DNA of 64,000 nucleotides, taken from positions 62,001 through 126,000 of the forward strand of contig JAVEDP010000041.1 of the NCBI GenBank assembly GCA_030841085.1, in the 5' to 3' direction. Positions within the stretch are counted from its first letter, which is position 1. Every line of letters begins with the position of its first letter. The position numbers and the translations under genes were made by a program. This document shows positions 33,755 to 42,927 of this stretch, piece by piece. The notes under the pieces are model-generated. The model searched no databases and was not told where the DNA came from. It saw nothing but the letters and a program-made list of their open reading frames with translations. This stretch comes from Pyrinomonadaceae bacterium. GTDB taxonomy: Bacteria > Acidobacteriota > Blastocatellia > Pyrinomonadales > Pyrinomonadaceae.

Positions 33755-35353
33755 TCACATTGGTGCCAGGTTCACACTGTCGCTGGTCTTCACGCTTTTC
33801 TTCAACGGTTCCAGTTTAATCAATCCATGTCGGAAATCGAAAGAGAGACGATAGTGCGCCAGAAAGTTTTCGCCGAGAATTCCGTCTTGCGTGAACCCCG
33901 CCGTTTCATTAACCGGCTCCATATCCAGAACGGCGGCGGTGATTTGTTCGCGCGCAATACTACCGAGCATCACTTTCGGCAACAAGACAGTCTGAACGTC
34001 ATCTGTTATTCCGGCGGCGCCATAAACTCGCATGCGAACCGGCGCAATATAACTTGTGAGTTCTTCTTCTGCTACGAGTTTTTCGGAAACGACTGAGACG
34101 CTTGCGCCGGTGTCGATGATGAAGTTAAGAGGTTTCTCGATTCCTTCCAACTTTACTTCGCCGCTAAGAAATCCGCTTGAAGTTGTGCGCACCGGTATTT
34201 CGACGATGTCAGAAGGAGCTGGAGCGGGAAGTGTCGTCAAGCCAGGCCGGGGCGGGTTGTTATCATCGGAATCAGTTTGCCGCTGCAGCGTAAAAAGTCT
34301 GGTGCCATAATCTACAGAAGCACCAAACTTGGAGATTACCGACAGTCCGAGATAACCATCGACCGGAGCTGTATTGTCATAAAAATGGCGAATGTAGACC
34401 GGCACACTCCCAATTTTGACGTCACCCAACTCCAGCGAGGAAAGAAAACCATAAACGATTTCAAACTTTCCGCCGCCACCGACGGCTCGTGCCATACCAC
34501 CGCGCGCGACGGGACGCATTCCCAACTTCTTCGCCGTCTCCTCCGAAATAACAGACATTCCCGATCCCGTATCAAGCACGAAACGCAGAAAATCTTTGCC
34601 GCCGTTAGCGCGCACTTTTAGTATCGGCCGTCCGTCAAGCGACTCGAACGACAGGCTGGTTTTGTTTCCGCTTAGCGTGTAGAGCAAACCCTGGTTGCCG
34701 ATATAGCGCAGGAAATCGATCAAGCCACGAATGCGAGCGCGACGGTCGGCATCGGTCTTCGGAGCGATCATCAAGAATGTTTCGTAAGCATCCGCAGCTT
34801 CTTTGTAACGTTCATTGCGCGCGGTTGCCTGGCCCAGGTTGAAGATGTAATCGGGTTCGTTGCCATCCAAACTTACCGCGCGTCGCAGCCCTTTGATCGC
34901 TGCGTCGATGCGGTTCTCATAAAAATCCACCATCGCCAGTCCGCCAATCGCCAGCGCTTCGTTGTCCTGGAGACTGAGCGCGGTGCGAAACTCTTCAATT
35001 GAATTCTTAAAGTTGCCCGAGGCCAGGATGGCAGCGCCCAGCAAAGCGTGAGCGCGCGAGGAAAGTGGATCGACCAGAATTACTCTCGCCGCCTGATCGT
35101 AAGCATCTTGCAGGTGGCGCTGTTTCAAAAGTGCAAAGCTCAGGCCCAAACGAGCGCCCTTGTCGTGCGTGTCTTTCGCAAGCAACTCGCGGAACATTTT
35201 TTCCGCGTTTTCAAAGTCGCCATCGCGCAGAGCCCGATCGGCGCGCACGCGGCCTTTTTGCTCGCCAGCGGCGTTCACCGGGCCCACAAGAGCCAGACAG
35301 ATCACAAAGGCCGCGAGAATTTCTGCGGCCAGTCTGCGTCGCCTGCTTGTCAT
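33755..35353 (-). CDS. Exported TPR protein with two retropepsin-like domains
   Basis: ATG 35353 has AAGGAG 9 bases upstream and a signal peptide (residues 8-29, AAEILAAFVICLALVGPVNAAG). TPR-like helices span about 33-215 (DGDFENAEKMFRELLAK, NERYKEAADAYETFL). Two aspartyl-protease domains follow: DTGSGMS at D261 and DTGASVS at D414, each with the hydrophobic-hydrophobic-Gly motif later in the domain (YLGLSVI; DGILGENFL). They are joined by a Pro/Asp-rich linker at 360-382. Retropepsins act as dimers, so this chain could form its own pseudo-dimer. Substrate unknown. Located immediately upstream of the PIN pair on the same strand. Confidence 0.82.
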   Translation of the reverse strand: MTSRRRRLAAEILAAFVICLALVGPVNAAGEQKGRVRADRALRDGDFENAEKMFRELLAKDTHDKGARLGLSFALLKQRHLQDAYDQAARVILVDPLSSRAHALLGAAILASGNFKNSIEEFRTALSLQDNEALAIGGLAMVDFYENRIDAAIKGLRRAVSLDGNEPDYIFNLGQATARNERYKEAADAYETFLMIAPKTDADRRARIRGLIDFLRYIGNQGLLYTLSGNKTSLSFESLDGRPILKVRANGGKDFLRFVLDTGSGMSVISEETAKKLGMRPVARGGMARAVGGGGKFEIVYGFLSSLELGDVKIGSVPVYIRHFYDNTAPVDGYLGLSVISKFGASVDYGTRLFTLQRQTDSDDNNPPRPGLTTLPAPAPSDIVEIPVRTTSSGFLSGEVKLEGIEKPLNFIIDTGASVSVVSEKLVAEEELTSYIAPVRMRVYGAAGITDDVQTVLLPKVMLGSIAREQITAAVLDMEPVNETAGFTQDGILGENFLAHYRLSFDFRHGLIKLEPLKKSVKTSDSVNLAPM

Positions 35354-35428
35354 TTCACTAAACTCCTTGACACACCGCAACCATGGCTTTCGCCCAAACG
35401 GGGAGTAACAACTGCTGTTGACGGGTGC

Positions 35429-36097
35429 TTACTTCAACACCTCGCCAGTCTTCAACGACCAGAGCACCAGATCAAGTTCATCAAAGTCTATCTTGAGGTC
35501 GCGTGAAAAGAGTTTCAACTCTTCTTCGACCTCCAGATAGCGTGCTCGGGTGGCAGGCGGTTTTGCAATCTCGACTATCTGCAAGTCATGAAGACAACTC
35601 ATCACATGTTTGTCGAGGATCGCGTAACCCGGCAGACCGATATTTCTCAGGAAATGGCTCGATTCTTTGTAACCCAGACCTTTGATGCGCTTTTCCTGGG
35701 CCAACCAGTCCCGGCGCTCGATCGGATCACGAAAACTTTCAAGCTTTCGGCGCAGCTTTAGATCGCAATGCTCGCGCAGATAATCACGCGTGACGACGAT
35801 ATAACCCGGCCGCTCAACCGGAAAGCGATGGGCGCCGGCTTTTCGCAAAGCGCGAGTCATCTCTCGCCTGCCGCCCTGGGCCAGCAAAGGCCGGACGGCA
35901 TCCACTGCGGTGAACCCCATGCGCGCAGACGCGCCGGCAGTGAAAATGCAGAAGACGAGTTCTTCCCAAAGACGATCATCAGAGCCGTGCTGCCACACTT
36001 CGCGAAACTCGCCGAGCCGCGCCTGAATTTCTTTCTTGCGTCGGGCGTGCGTGGCACGTATGTCTGCCGCACTAATGGGCTGATGATTTCGTCTCAC
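35429..36097 (-). CDS. ogg: N-glycosylase/DNA lyase (8-oxoguanine, Ogg2-type)
   Basis: Helix-hairpin-helix glycosylase removing 8-oxoguanine. The HhH is IKGLGYKESSHFLRNIG, with the catalytic Lys in GYKES and the Asp in AILDKHVMSCL, matching the short archaeal/Thermotoga Ogg2 group rather than MutM. Length 222. The start is a GTG at 36097. Divergent to the carboxypeptidase; the 200 bases between them hold no clear feature. Confidence 0.85.
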   Translation of the reverse strand: MRRNHQPISAADIRATHARRKKEIQARLGEFREVWQHGSDDRLWEELVFCIFTAGASARMGFTAVDAVRPLLAQGGRREMTRALRKAGAHRFPVERPGYIVVTRDYLREHCDLKLRRKLESFRDPIERRDWLAQEKRIKGLGYKESSHFLRNIGLPGYAILDKHVMSCLHDLQIVEIAKPPATRARYLEVEEELKLFSRDLKIDFDELDLVLWSLKTGEVLK

Positions 36098-36303
36098 GCG
36101 TTTGTCAATGTCCAGATTCTAGGTTTGCAGTTCTTTTATTGTCAACGCAATTGCGATCGATAGTTTGTGATGCAAAGCGCAAAATATTTTTTGAGTTCAA
36201 GCGCGGCATCTTCCTTTAGGAACGATGCATCGAAAGATCCTTCTCCACCATTACTCTCCCGCGTCATGTTATTATCGACAGGCACTGCTCAAGCGTTGAA
36301 GTG

Positions 36304-37668
36304 ATGAAAGCGATACATAAAAAAAGAAGGCGGGCACAGATTTTTCTTTCGGTTCTGCTGCTGTTGGCTTGTGCCGGGATTTACAGCGCGCAGACGCCAC
36401 TTCCGCAACCAGACACTTCAGCGAAACCAACAACTTCACCAGCCAGCGCCGTCACACAGCAAACTGAAAGCGCTGACGAACCGTTAATCTATGGTCTGCA
36501 GGGCGTACTTATCGAAACAGTTGATGGTAGAACCGTCTCGGCCCAAGCAATTGACCAGGGATTTAACCCGGCGTCGTCAGTCAAACTCGGACTTGCTCTG
36601 ATAGCCCTGCACACCTTTGGCCCACAGTATCGATTCACGAACGGTTTCTGGACCGACGGTACCATAAACAAGACTACCGGAGAGTTAACCGGCAACCTGT
36701 ATGTCACCGGTCGCGATCCGTCGTTTCATTACGAGCACGGAGTAATGATCGCGCGGCTCCTAAACAATCTGGGAATACGAACGGTGACCGGCAACATCGT
36801 TGTCGCTCCCGGCTTCACGATGAATTTCAGTGCCTCGGCGCGCCGCTCCGGCGAAATGCTGTACGACACTCTCGACGCATCCCTTCGATCTGGTGAAGCG
36901 ACGCGATCCTGGATGTACGAGCGCATGACGCTCGGCGACCAAGCAAGCTTACAAACTGTTCCCAGTGTCGCAGTCAAGGGCGAGGTCGTAGTTGGCCCAG
37001 TAGCGACCGCAGCCAAACTGCTTCTCACTCACAACTCCAGTAAGCTGACCGACGTGCTCAAGGTTCTGCTCTGCTATTCAAACAATTTTATGGCCGAGCG
37101 AATCGGCGATGGCCTCGGGGGCGCTCCGTCAGTTAACCGGCAACTCGTGGCGTTGCTCGGAATTCCGGGAAATGAGGTCCAACTTTCATCGGTAAGTGGC
37201 CTGGGAGTTAACCGCGTGACGCCGCGAGCGATGATGAAAATTTTCCGCGGACTGCGCAACGAGTTGCAGAAATACAAACTCACGCCCGCCGACATCATGC
37301 CGGTTGCCGGAATAGATCCCGGCACTTTGGAAGATCGCTTTACCGGGCCGGCCTGGGAAGGAAGTGTTATCGCGAAGACCGGCACACTGGTGCGCACGGA
37401 CGGCGGCGCGAGTTCGTTGGTTGGTCAGATGAAGACTGCCGGCGGCGACATTCTACTTTTTGTGATTATGAATCAACACGGCAGCGTGTTGAGGTTTAGG
37501 CAGAACCAGGACCACCTGGTAATGCAAGTGCAAAACAGTCGCGGCGGGCCTAAGTCGTTCGGCTATAAACCTCGCGTGTTGGCAATGAAATTGGCAGACA
37601 CGCAGAGCATCTCGACATCCGCAAACGAGTTTGAGCCAAATTCTAAAACCGGCGCCAGCCCGCCCTAA
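36304..37668 (+). CDS. D-alanyl-D-alanine carboxypeptidase/endopeptidase, S13 (PBP4) family
   Basis: Trims or cuts peptidoglycan peptides in the periplasm. A signal peptide (MKAIHKKRRRAQIFLSVLLLLACAGIYSAQ) and a Pro/Thr-rich linker precede the catalytic Ser91 in the SxxK motif SSVK; SxN is YSNN (about residue 259) and KTG is IAKTGT (about residue 359). At 454 residues it fits PBP4-type enzymes, although the inserted domains after SxxK look shortened. ATG 36304 directly follows an in-frame GTG at 36301. A strong terminator follows at 37695. Confidence 0.85.
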   Translation: MKAIHKKRRRAQIFLSVLLLLACAGIYSAQTPLPQPDTSAKPTTSPASAVTQQTESADEPLIYGLQGVLIETVDGRTVSAQAIDQGFNPASSVKLGLALIALHTFGPQYRFTNGFWTDGTINKTTGELTGNLYVTGRDPSFHYEHGVMIARLLNNLGIRTVTGNIVVAPGFTMNFSASARRSGEMLYDTLDASLRSGEATRSWMYERMTLGDQASLQTVPSVAVKGEVVVGPVATAAKLLLTHNSSKLTDVLKVLLCYSNNFMAERIGDGLGGAPSVNRQLVALLGIPGNEVQLSSVSGLGVNRVTPRAMMKIFRGLRNELQKYKLTPADIMPVAGIDPGTLEDRFTGPAWEGSVIAKTGTLVRTDGGASSLVGQMKTAGGDILLFVIMNQHGSVLRFRQNQDHLVMQVQNSRGGPKSFGYKPRVLAMKLADTQSISTSANEFEPNSKTGASPP

Positions 37669-37694
37669 ACGAATAAATCGTTCAGTGCAGCATT

Positions 37695-37730
37695 GCGCCC
37701 CGCCGATCAAAAGATCGACGGGGCGCTTTG
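37695..37730 (+). terminator. Rho-independent terminator after the carboxypeptidase gene
   Basis: A 14-base stem (GCGCCCCGCCGATC and GATCGACGGGGCGC, one G-T pair) with an AAAA loop and a short T-run. It closes the leftmost transcription unit before the sigma-54 promoter region. Confidence 0.75.
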
Positions 37731-37731
37731 C

Positions 37732-38015
37732 CGTCCAACCGCGAACCCGGCGTGCGGCGCCATGGTCCACCGCAGGACGATCCCTTCGGAGCAGGACGAA
37801 TGGCCGTCCGGACAGAAAGAACCCTGCCTAATCAAACGCCGAAGACGCCTCTCTTTCCGCATTCAACCGCACCCGCAAGGACGCGACCGCGCCGCTGTTT
37901 CACCGGGCTTGGCAACAGGAAGAGCTCTTCCTCCGTCGTCACCTTAGGTAACGAACGAGATCATCATCACCGGAAGATTTTTGCGGAAAAGGGAGAGTTT
38001 GCTGTGAATTCAGCT
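37732..38015. other. Noncoding region upstream of the pilin operon promoter
   Basis: About 280 bases between the terminator and the sigma-54 core. Open frames run through it on both strands but have no conserved or typical composition. This is where binding sites for the NtrC-type activator encoded at 45142 would be expected (80-200 bases upstream of the promoter). No clear dyad was found by eye; no riboswitch core was recognised. Confidence 0.5.
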
Positions 38016-38031
38016 TGGCATGAACGTTGCT
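38016..38031 (+). promoter_or_regulatory. Sigma-54 type promoter of the pseudopilin operon
   Basis: TGGCATGAACGTTGCT: the GG at 38017-38018 and GC at 38029-38030 are separated by exactly 10 bases, as required for the -24/-12 elements; it matches the consensus TGGCAC-N5-TTGCW at all but one base. A transcription start would fall near 38042, about 45 bases before the first pilin ATG. The NtrC-family gene after the operon provides a matching activator. Confidence 0.75.
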
Positions 38032-38086
38032 CAAGCCAGAGCACTGAGGTCCCGCGACCTAGTAGCGTTTCAATGGTGGAGGAGCG

Positions 38087-39181
38087 ATGAAGGAAACAGA
38101 CCTGACCCAACGATTAGACAGTCAGCGCCGGGATCATGGATTCAGCATCATGCAGGTGCTGATCGTTCTCGCTCTGGTTTCCATTGTAACCACGTTCGGT
38201 GCAATCGGGATCGTCAAGGCTCGCGCTCATATGCGACTTAATAATTCTGTACGGCAGTTTGCGAGTTGGGCAGAGAAAGCACGGGGAGATTCCGTGCGCC
38301 GCCATGCGATGGGCGCGGATCGGGCCTCGATTACCCTCAATGATGCTACCACCTACACCGTGTCAATGGACTTGGATCGCGATGGTGTGGTAGGCGCTGC
38401 GGAAGTAAAGACATACACGCTTGAAACTGGTGTGGTTTTCACCAGTGCGACTCCCATCACGGTTACCTTCGACTGGCGCGGGCGTTCGATCACGGGAGAA
38501 GTTACGCCTGTAATGGCGCTCACCAACGACGCTAGTTCGTCAAAGCTCATTACCGTAACTGGCTCGGGCGACGTAACTATCGAAGCGCAAATCTTTCAGG
38601 ACGCTGGAATTCCGACTCCCACTCTAAACGGCAACCCGAGTGGTGACTCACGGAGCGACCCCACGCCAAATCCCACGGCCACCCCCACGCCTGTTGCGAC
38701 TGCGACGCCGACACCGACACCAACTCCTAGTTCATCCGTGTCGCCTACGCCGACGCCGACACCCACTCCGACCGGGTGTAACAACGGCGGTAACAATTGC
38801 CAATCGCCAACGCCGACTCCTACACCAACCCCAACGCCTACACCGACTCCTACGCCAACACCGACGCCAACTCCTTATCCGACGACCGGGCCATGCACAT
38901 TGACGGCGTCACCAAGCTCTTTGTCGATTGGAAACAAGGTGACTAAGGCCGTGACTCTGTCAGTGAACAACGCCACCACTGTGACAACAATCGCGGCAAC
39001 CGCAAATTCAAACACTTCGCATATTTCTGTCAGTTTGGCGCCCGGACAGTCAGCTACGGTCAGTAACGGTAGCGGCAGTGCGATATTTAATATTCTCCTC
39101 AACGGAACTAATCAAAGTGGCACGATAACTTTCACGGCGGTTTCCGGCTGCGGGGCAACAGCAACAGTCACGATTAACTGA
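38087..39181 (+). CDS. FimT/GspH-type pseudopilin with Thr-Pro linker and C-terminal domain, cassette 1
   Basis: Prepilin leader ending RRDHG, cleaved before [20 protein letters not shown] (residues 19-38). Position 5 of the mature protein is Gln instead of the usual Glu. A pseudopilin body (to about residue 185, with ATITxxWRGR-like [15 protein letters not shown]) is followed by a Thr-Pro-rich tract at about 190-265 broken by [10 protein letters not shown], and then a beta-rich domain ([14 protein letters not shown] ... [11 protein letters not shown]). Start ATG 38087 has GGAGGAG. Compared with its cassette 2 counterpart (190 residues), it carries an extra 175 residues: a fused surface module. 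Confidence 0.8.
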   Translation: MKETDLTQRLDSQRRDHGFSIMQVLIVLALVSIVTTFGAIGIVKARAHMRLNNSVRQFASWAEKARGDSVRRHAMGADRASITLNDATTYTVSMDLDRDGVVGAAEVKTYTLETGVVFTSATPITVTFDWRGRSITGEVTPVMALTNDASSSKLITVTGSGDVTIEAQIFQDAGIPTPTLNGNPSGDSRSDPTPNPTATPTPVATATPTPTPTPSSSVSPTPTPTPTPTGCNNGGNNCQSPTPTPTPTPTPTPTPTPTPTPTPYPTTGPCTLTASPSSLSIGNKVTKAVTLSVNNATTVTTIAATANSNTSHISVSLAPGQSATVSNGSGSAIFNILLNGTNQSGTITFTAVSGCGATATVTIN

Positions 39182-39234
39182 ACCTGGACCAGGTTTTCGA
39201 ACTTACCAACGAAAAGATTCCGGAGAACAAAGAA

Positions 39235-39699
39235 ATGGTGAACGAGCAGGACAGCCGAAACGGTAAGACAGGTGAACGCGGATTCACGTTGATGGAAACA
39301 TCAATTGCGCTCGTCTTACTGATGATCGTGGCTCTGGGAGCAGCTTCTCTTTTCCTCTACGCGGCTACAAATACGTCCACCGCAAACGATCGCCAGCTCG
39401 CCATGGCTGTTGGTCAACAGCGAATTGAAGAACTTCGCGCGCTGAACTTTACCGACACTGCTCTCGACGCAACGGCCGGAACAGATACGAATGTAACCAG
39501 CGCGAATCGCCCCTACACCTTACGAACCGTTATCACTAATTCAACAACTGTGAGTGGGCAGCCCACCTTGAAGTCCATCACCGTTCGCGTCACCCCCAAC
39601 GGTGCGGGCTCCGCATGGGCGCGAACAATCACTTCGCTTTTTGGTTCTGTCACCTTAACAACGCAACGAAGCACTTTACTACTCGGACCGAATCGCTAG
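39235..39699 (+). CDS. PilV-type minor pseudopilin, cassette 1
   Basis: Leader ends GERG, mature start FTLMETSIALVLLMIVALGAASLFLYA with Glu5 present. Body of about 120 residues includes RQLAMAVGQQRIEELRALNFTDTALDA and strands LKSITVRVTPNG. PilV/GspI-like minor pilins assist assembly and pilus-tip function. Length 154. It starts 53 bases after FimT-type gene 1 and is followed at 16 bases by the PilW-type gene. Same-type copy at 42414. Confidence 0.8.
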   Translation: MVNEQDSRNGKTGERGFTLMETSIALVLLMIVALGAASLFLYAATNTSTANDRQLAMAVGQQRIEELRALNFTDTALDATAGTDTNVTSANRPYTLRTVITNSTTVSGQPTLKSITVRVTPNGAGSAWARTITSLFGSVTLTTQRSTLLLGPNR

Positions 39700-39715
39700 G
39701 CGGGATTGAGAAACC

Positions 39716-40465
39716 ATGTTTAGAACAAAAACAAAAAAGTCCGAGGCTGGTTTTTCATTAATTGAATTGATGATTGCCATGACGATAACGCTTGTGGTTA
39801 TGAGCATTTCCGTCACTCTGTTGGCGCGTTCGCTAAACATTAGAAACCGCGAAAATGAGCGGTCGGATGAAATTGCCGATGTACAACGGGCGCTCAATAT
39901 TATGTCGCGAGAAATATCGAACGCCGGGTTTAACCTTTCAGGTAATGGCATCGTCGCGGCTGATTCAAATTCTCAATCGATTCGCGTGCGCGCAAACCTC
40001 AACAAGTTTGATACGACCGTTTCCGCGGCGGCTCGGTCGGGAATAAACCAACCCGGAAGCTTGAACGGCGAAGATGCCGGTGAAGATGTCACCTACTTTG
40101 TCAATTCGGCTGCAAACACGAACTACCTTGCGCGCTGGGATCCGCTTCAGCCGACCGGCCTAACATTGCCCGAGATGCGCAAGACAGTGCTTGCAAATCG
40201 TGTAGATGGAGTGCGCTTTTATTATTTCAACACGAAAGTCACCTACACTCAGGATCCCGCGAACTGTCGCATTACCAGCCCACTGAATGCTGCAGGCTCG
40301 GCACAAACCGAAGTTACTCCCGACAACGCCAAGTTCGTCGTCGTGGTAGCGTGCGTGAACACGCCGCAAGTCGGACAGCCGGGAATTGCGGGATACCAAC
40401 CGCCTTCCCAAGTGCTCCTGATTTCAGACGTAGCGCTGCGTAATTCTCGATTGTCAAAATATTAA
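39716..40465 (+). CDS. PilW-type minor pseudopilin, cassette 1
   Basis: Leader ends SEAG before FSLIELMIAMTITLVVMSISV, Glu5 present. The pattern ARSLNIRNRENERSDEIADVQRALNIMSREISNAGFNLSGNGIV is nearly repeated in cassette 2, and the C-terminal LLISDVALRN is also shared. Length 249. PilW-like subunits sit at the pilus tip with PilV and PilX. Confidence 0.82.
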   Translation: MFRTKTKKSEAGFSLIELMIAMTITLVVMSISVTLLARSLNIRNRENERSDEIADVQRALNIMSREISNAGFNLSGNGIVAADSNSQSIRVRANLNKFDTTVSAAARSGINQPGSLNGEDAGEDVTYFVNSAANTNYLARWDPLQPTGLTLPEMRKTVLANRVDGVRFYYFNTKVTYTQDPANCRITSPLNAAGSAQTEVTPDNAKFVVVVACVNTPQVGQPGIAGYQPPSQVLLISDVALRNSRLSKY

Positions 40466-40500
40466 TTTCTGGATCCATCCTCGAAGAGGACACGAAAACT

Positions 40501-41823
40501 ATGATGCTTTTACAGTCAATCAATAAGAAAAATGCGCGCTCCAATGAACGAGGCGCCGCGCTGATTACCACGCTGATGATTGCCACTCTTGTCCTGGCGG
40601 CGGGCGGCGCTCTGGTTCTGACGACCGGCATGTCGGCTACAAACTCGATTGACGCGACCGCTGAGATGCAAGCTTATTACGGCGCCGAAGCCGGTCTGCA
40701 GCAAGCGTTAAATGTGTTGCGCGGGAATGTGGCTTCACACGATGTGGCCGGGACTCCAAAGATGAGCTTTAGAAATGCCGTTACCGCTGACAAGTCAAAC
40801 ATGTCAGGCGATGCGGCCACGGCTCCGCGTCTTTCCGGCTGGCTGACTTACAACTACACCAGCACAGGTTCCGCTTTTGTTGACCGTGTAAAGGTTAGTC
40901 CGACTGACAATACCTATACGCCGTTTACAGGAATCGCTTTTGGTTTGACAATCAGCGACCCTGATTCCACCCCGGTTGCGGATGGTGAGCCAACGCGCCT
41001 CGTTATCAAATCGATCGGATATGGACCAAAGGGCGCGACGAAGCGTCTCGAAATGGTGGTGCAACGTAACGCCATTAACTTCACCGTGCCGGCCGCCATT
41101 ACCGTTGTCGGTGCTAATCCGATGGTCTTTTCACTGGGCAATTCTAACGCGTCGGGCTATACCGGCAATGATATTTCCTCGCCACCGATGGCAGGCGTAT
41201 CCGCAATAGCTGTGACCGCGGGGTTAAATACTAGTCAGGCCCAATTGACCATCAACGCACTCAATGCTCAAGGGGGTGGAACAAATCAGGTATCGCCAAG
41301 TACCGCCCTGGCCCTGGACGCTTCAAACACGCCACCATTCCTCCTTTCTGCCGATGCAACGCGTCTCTTCCTGGTCGACGCCCGTGAAATCGCCGCTGGC
41401 GAAAATCGTTATTTCACAACCGGCGCCGCCGCTATTGCGGCGGGTCTTGGCACGAGCCTCGTGCCGCTGACGACGGTTGTTGACAACTATGGTGGCACCG
41501 CTATGACTTTAGGTACCGGCTTTCAAGGAGCGGGTTTGTTGATTGTCACTGGCGATCTGATTACGGACGGCAGCACCGATTTTGAAGGCGTGATAATGGT
41601 TCTCGGCGGCACCTTCAATCGCAACGGAAACGGCAACGGCCACATCGATGGTGGAATTATCGTCGCCAGTCTCGACCCGCGTCCAACGGCAACTACCGGC
41701 TTTGGCGCACCGACTTTCGCAGTAAACGGCGCGGGCAATTCTGATGTTCGTTACAACTCTACGGCGGTCCGCAAAGCCTTTGATTCCACCGGCGTCTCGG
41801 TTGCCGGAGTTCACGAATACTAA
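40501..41823 (+). CDS. PilX-type large minor pseudopilin, cassette 1
   Basis: Leader region NERG precedes AALITTLMIATLVLAAGGALVL. Position 5 is not Glu, as in GspK/PilX tip subunits. DATAEMQAYYGAEAGLQQALNVLRG leads a large body with a beta-helix-like segment (GGTFNRNGNGNGHIDGGIIVA). Length 440. The Asn/Gly/Thr/Ala-rich middle (residues 210-330) differs from cassette 2. Ends cassette 1. Confidence 0.8.
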   Translation: MMLLQSINKKNARSNERGAALITTLMIATLVLAAGGALVLTTGMSATNSIDATAEMQAYYGAEAGLQQALNVLRGNVASHDVAGTPKMSFRNAVTADKSNMSGDAATAPRLSGWLTYNYTSTGSAFVDRVKVSPTDNTYTPFTGIAFGLTISDPDSTPVADGEPTRLVIKSIGYGPKGATKRLEMVVQRNAINFTVPAAITVVGANPMVFSLGNSNASGYTGNDISSPPMAGVSAIAVTAGLNTSQAQLTINALNAQGGGTNQVSPSTALALDASNTPPFLLSADATRLFLVDAREIAAGENRYFTTGAAAIAAGLGTSLVPLTTVVDNYGGTAMTLGTGFQGAGLLIVTGDLITDGSTDFEGVIMVLGGTFNRNGNGNGHIDGGIIVASLDPRPTATTGFGAPTFAVNGAGNSDVRYNSTAVRKAFDSTGVSVAGVHEY

Positions 41824-41844
41824 ACATGGGAAAAGGCTCTTAAT

Positions 41845-42417
41845 ATGAATGCCCCTCTCACAAAATACAGCGCTGGCGGGTTTACAGTGATTGAACTGCT
41901 GATCGTGGTCAGCATCCTCTCCGTCGTTAGCGGTTTCGCGTTAATGCAGATCACACGCGCGCGCCAGGTGATGACCAGGGAAAATGCGGCGCGACAATTG
42001 GGTAGTTATCTGGAAAAGGCGCGCGTTGATTCTTTGCGGCGTCACCCGGTTGCTTCGGCGCAGATGGCCCAGGTAACAATTATTAATGCAACATTCTACT
42101 CGGTGACCATTGATGCGGATGGCGATGGAGCTTTAGACGCGCCCAAGGTGATGAGTCTGCCCGCCGACTCCTCTCTCCAATTCAATACTCCCTACCCTCG
42201 CACGATCTACTTCAACTGGCGCGGGCGGACTGTTGACGCGGCCGGCAACGTTGCCACGCCGTCTTTCATAACGATCTCAACCACCTCCGGCCCCGCAAGC
42301 CGGATCGATTTGACGACCGCCGGTCAACCCACCCTTGAAGGTCCGGCCGCGAGTAGTCCGGTAGCTAACTCGTCCCCGCCTGCTCCGAATTTTCGCCCCA
42401 AGACCCAAATCCCATGA
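41845..42417 (+). CDS. FimT/GspH-type pseudopilin, cassette 2
   Basis: Leader KYSAGG, mature FTVIELLIVVSILSVVSGFA with Glu5 intact. Shares YLEKARVDSLRRHP and FNWRGRTVDAAG with cassette 1, but has only a short Pro/Ser tail (SSPVANSSPPAPNFRP), with no TP repeat or extra domain. It starts 21 bases after PilX 1, and its stop overlaps the next ATG by 4 bases, so the two cassettes should be one message. Confidence 0.82.
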   Translation: MNAPLTKYSAGGFTVIELLIVVSILSVVSGFALMQITRARQVMTRENAARQLGSYLEKARVDSLRRHPVASAQMAQVTIINATFYSVTIDADGDGALDAPKVMSLPADSSLQFNTPYPRTIYFNWRGRTVDAAGNVATPSFITISTTSGPASRIDLTTAGQPTLEGPAASSPVANSSPPAPNFRPKTQIP

Positions 42418-42908
42418 AATTTCTCGTTCATAAAAGTATCGCTACAGCCCGGCCTCCGTTCGTCACTCCCAACCGGTTTGACGTGGCTGCGTCACGACGA
42501 GGCGGCGAGAGTGGCTTCTCTCTTATCGAGACAACGATTGCAATGTTGTTGATGTTGATTGTGGCTCTGGGGTCGGCAAGTCTGTTTTCGTTTTCGATCT
42601 ATAACAACTCCGGGGGCAGCGATCGGGCGCTTGCACTTGCGATAGCCCAAGAGGCGATGGAATCTCTCCGCAGTGCTAACTGGAACGGAACGACAACTGA
42701 TGCCAGGCTCAATGCCGCCACTACGGTGCAGAACGGCGTTATACGCGGAGACAACCGTTCTTTCACCCTTACCAGAAAAGTTGTTGACACCTCGCCGACG
42801 CTCAAGTCAATCACCATAACGGTCAGCACCCAAAGTATCGTCACCGGATGGGCATCTGGCGTGGGCGGTACGATCACTCTGATGTCGCAGCGCAGCCGGG
42901 CCGATTGA
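42414..42908 (+). CDS. PilV-type minor pseudopilin, cassette 2
   Basis: The leader is longer (about 40 residues, ending GGESG), then FSLIETTIAMLLMLIVALGSASLFSFS with Glu5. Body AIAQEAMESLRSANW, and the end LKSITITVSTQSI ... GGTITLMSQRSRAD closely parallel cassette 1 (SLFGSVTLTTQRS). Overlaps FimT 2 by ATGA. Confidence 0.8.
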   Translation: MKFLVHKSIATARPPFVTPNRFDVAASRRGGESGFSLIETTIAMLLMLIVALGSASLFSFSIYNNSGGSDRALALAIAQEAMESLRSANWNGTTTDARLNAATTVQNGVIRGDNRSFTLTRKVVDTSPTLKSITITVSTQSIVTGWASGVGGTITLMSQRSRAD

Positions 42909-42927
42909 GTATTACAGGATTAAAAAA

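Noticed and set aside
37732..38086. Cyclic-di-GMP (GEMM) riboswitch before the pilin genes
   Set aside because: Such riboswitches often precede pilin genes, so I looked for the conserved core (GCAAA-containing receptor and tetraloop); none was found.
37693..38090. Overlapping rightward frames of 84-120 codons before the pilin operon
   Set aside because: Arg/Pro/Ser-rich, no ribosome sites, one runs into the pilin start; the region is better read as an upstream regulatory stretch.
38690..38880. CRISPR-like or minisatellite repeat
   Set aside because: The short periodicity is the codon pattern of a Thr-Pro tract in an intact reading frame, without equal-length repeats and unique spacers.
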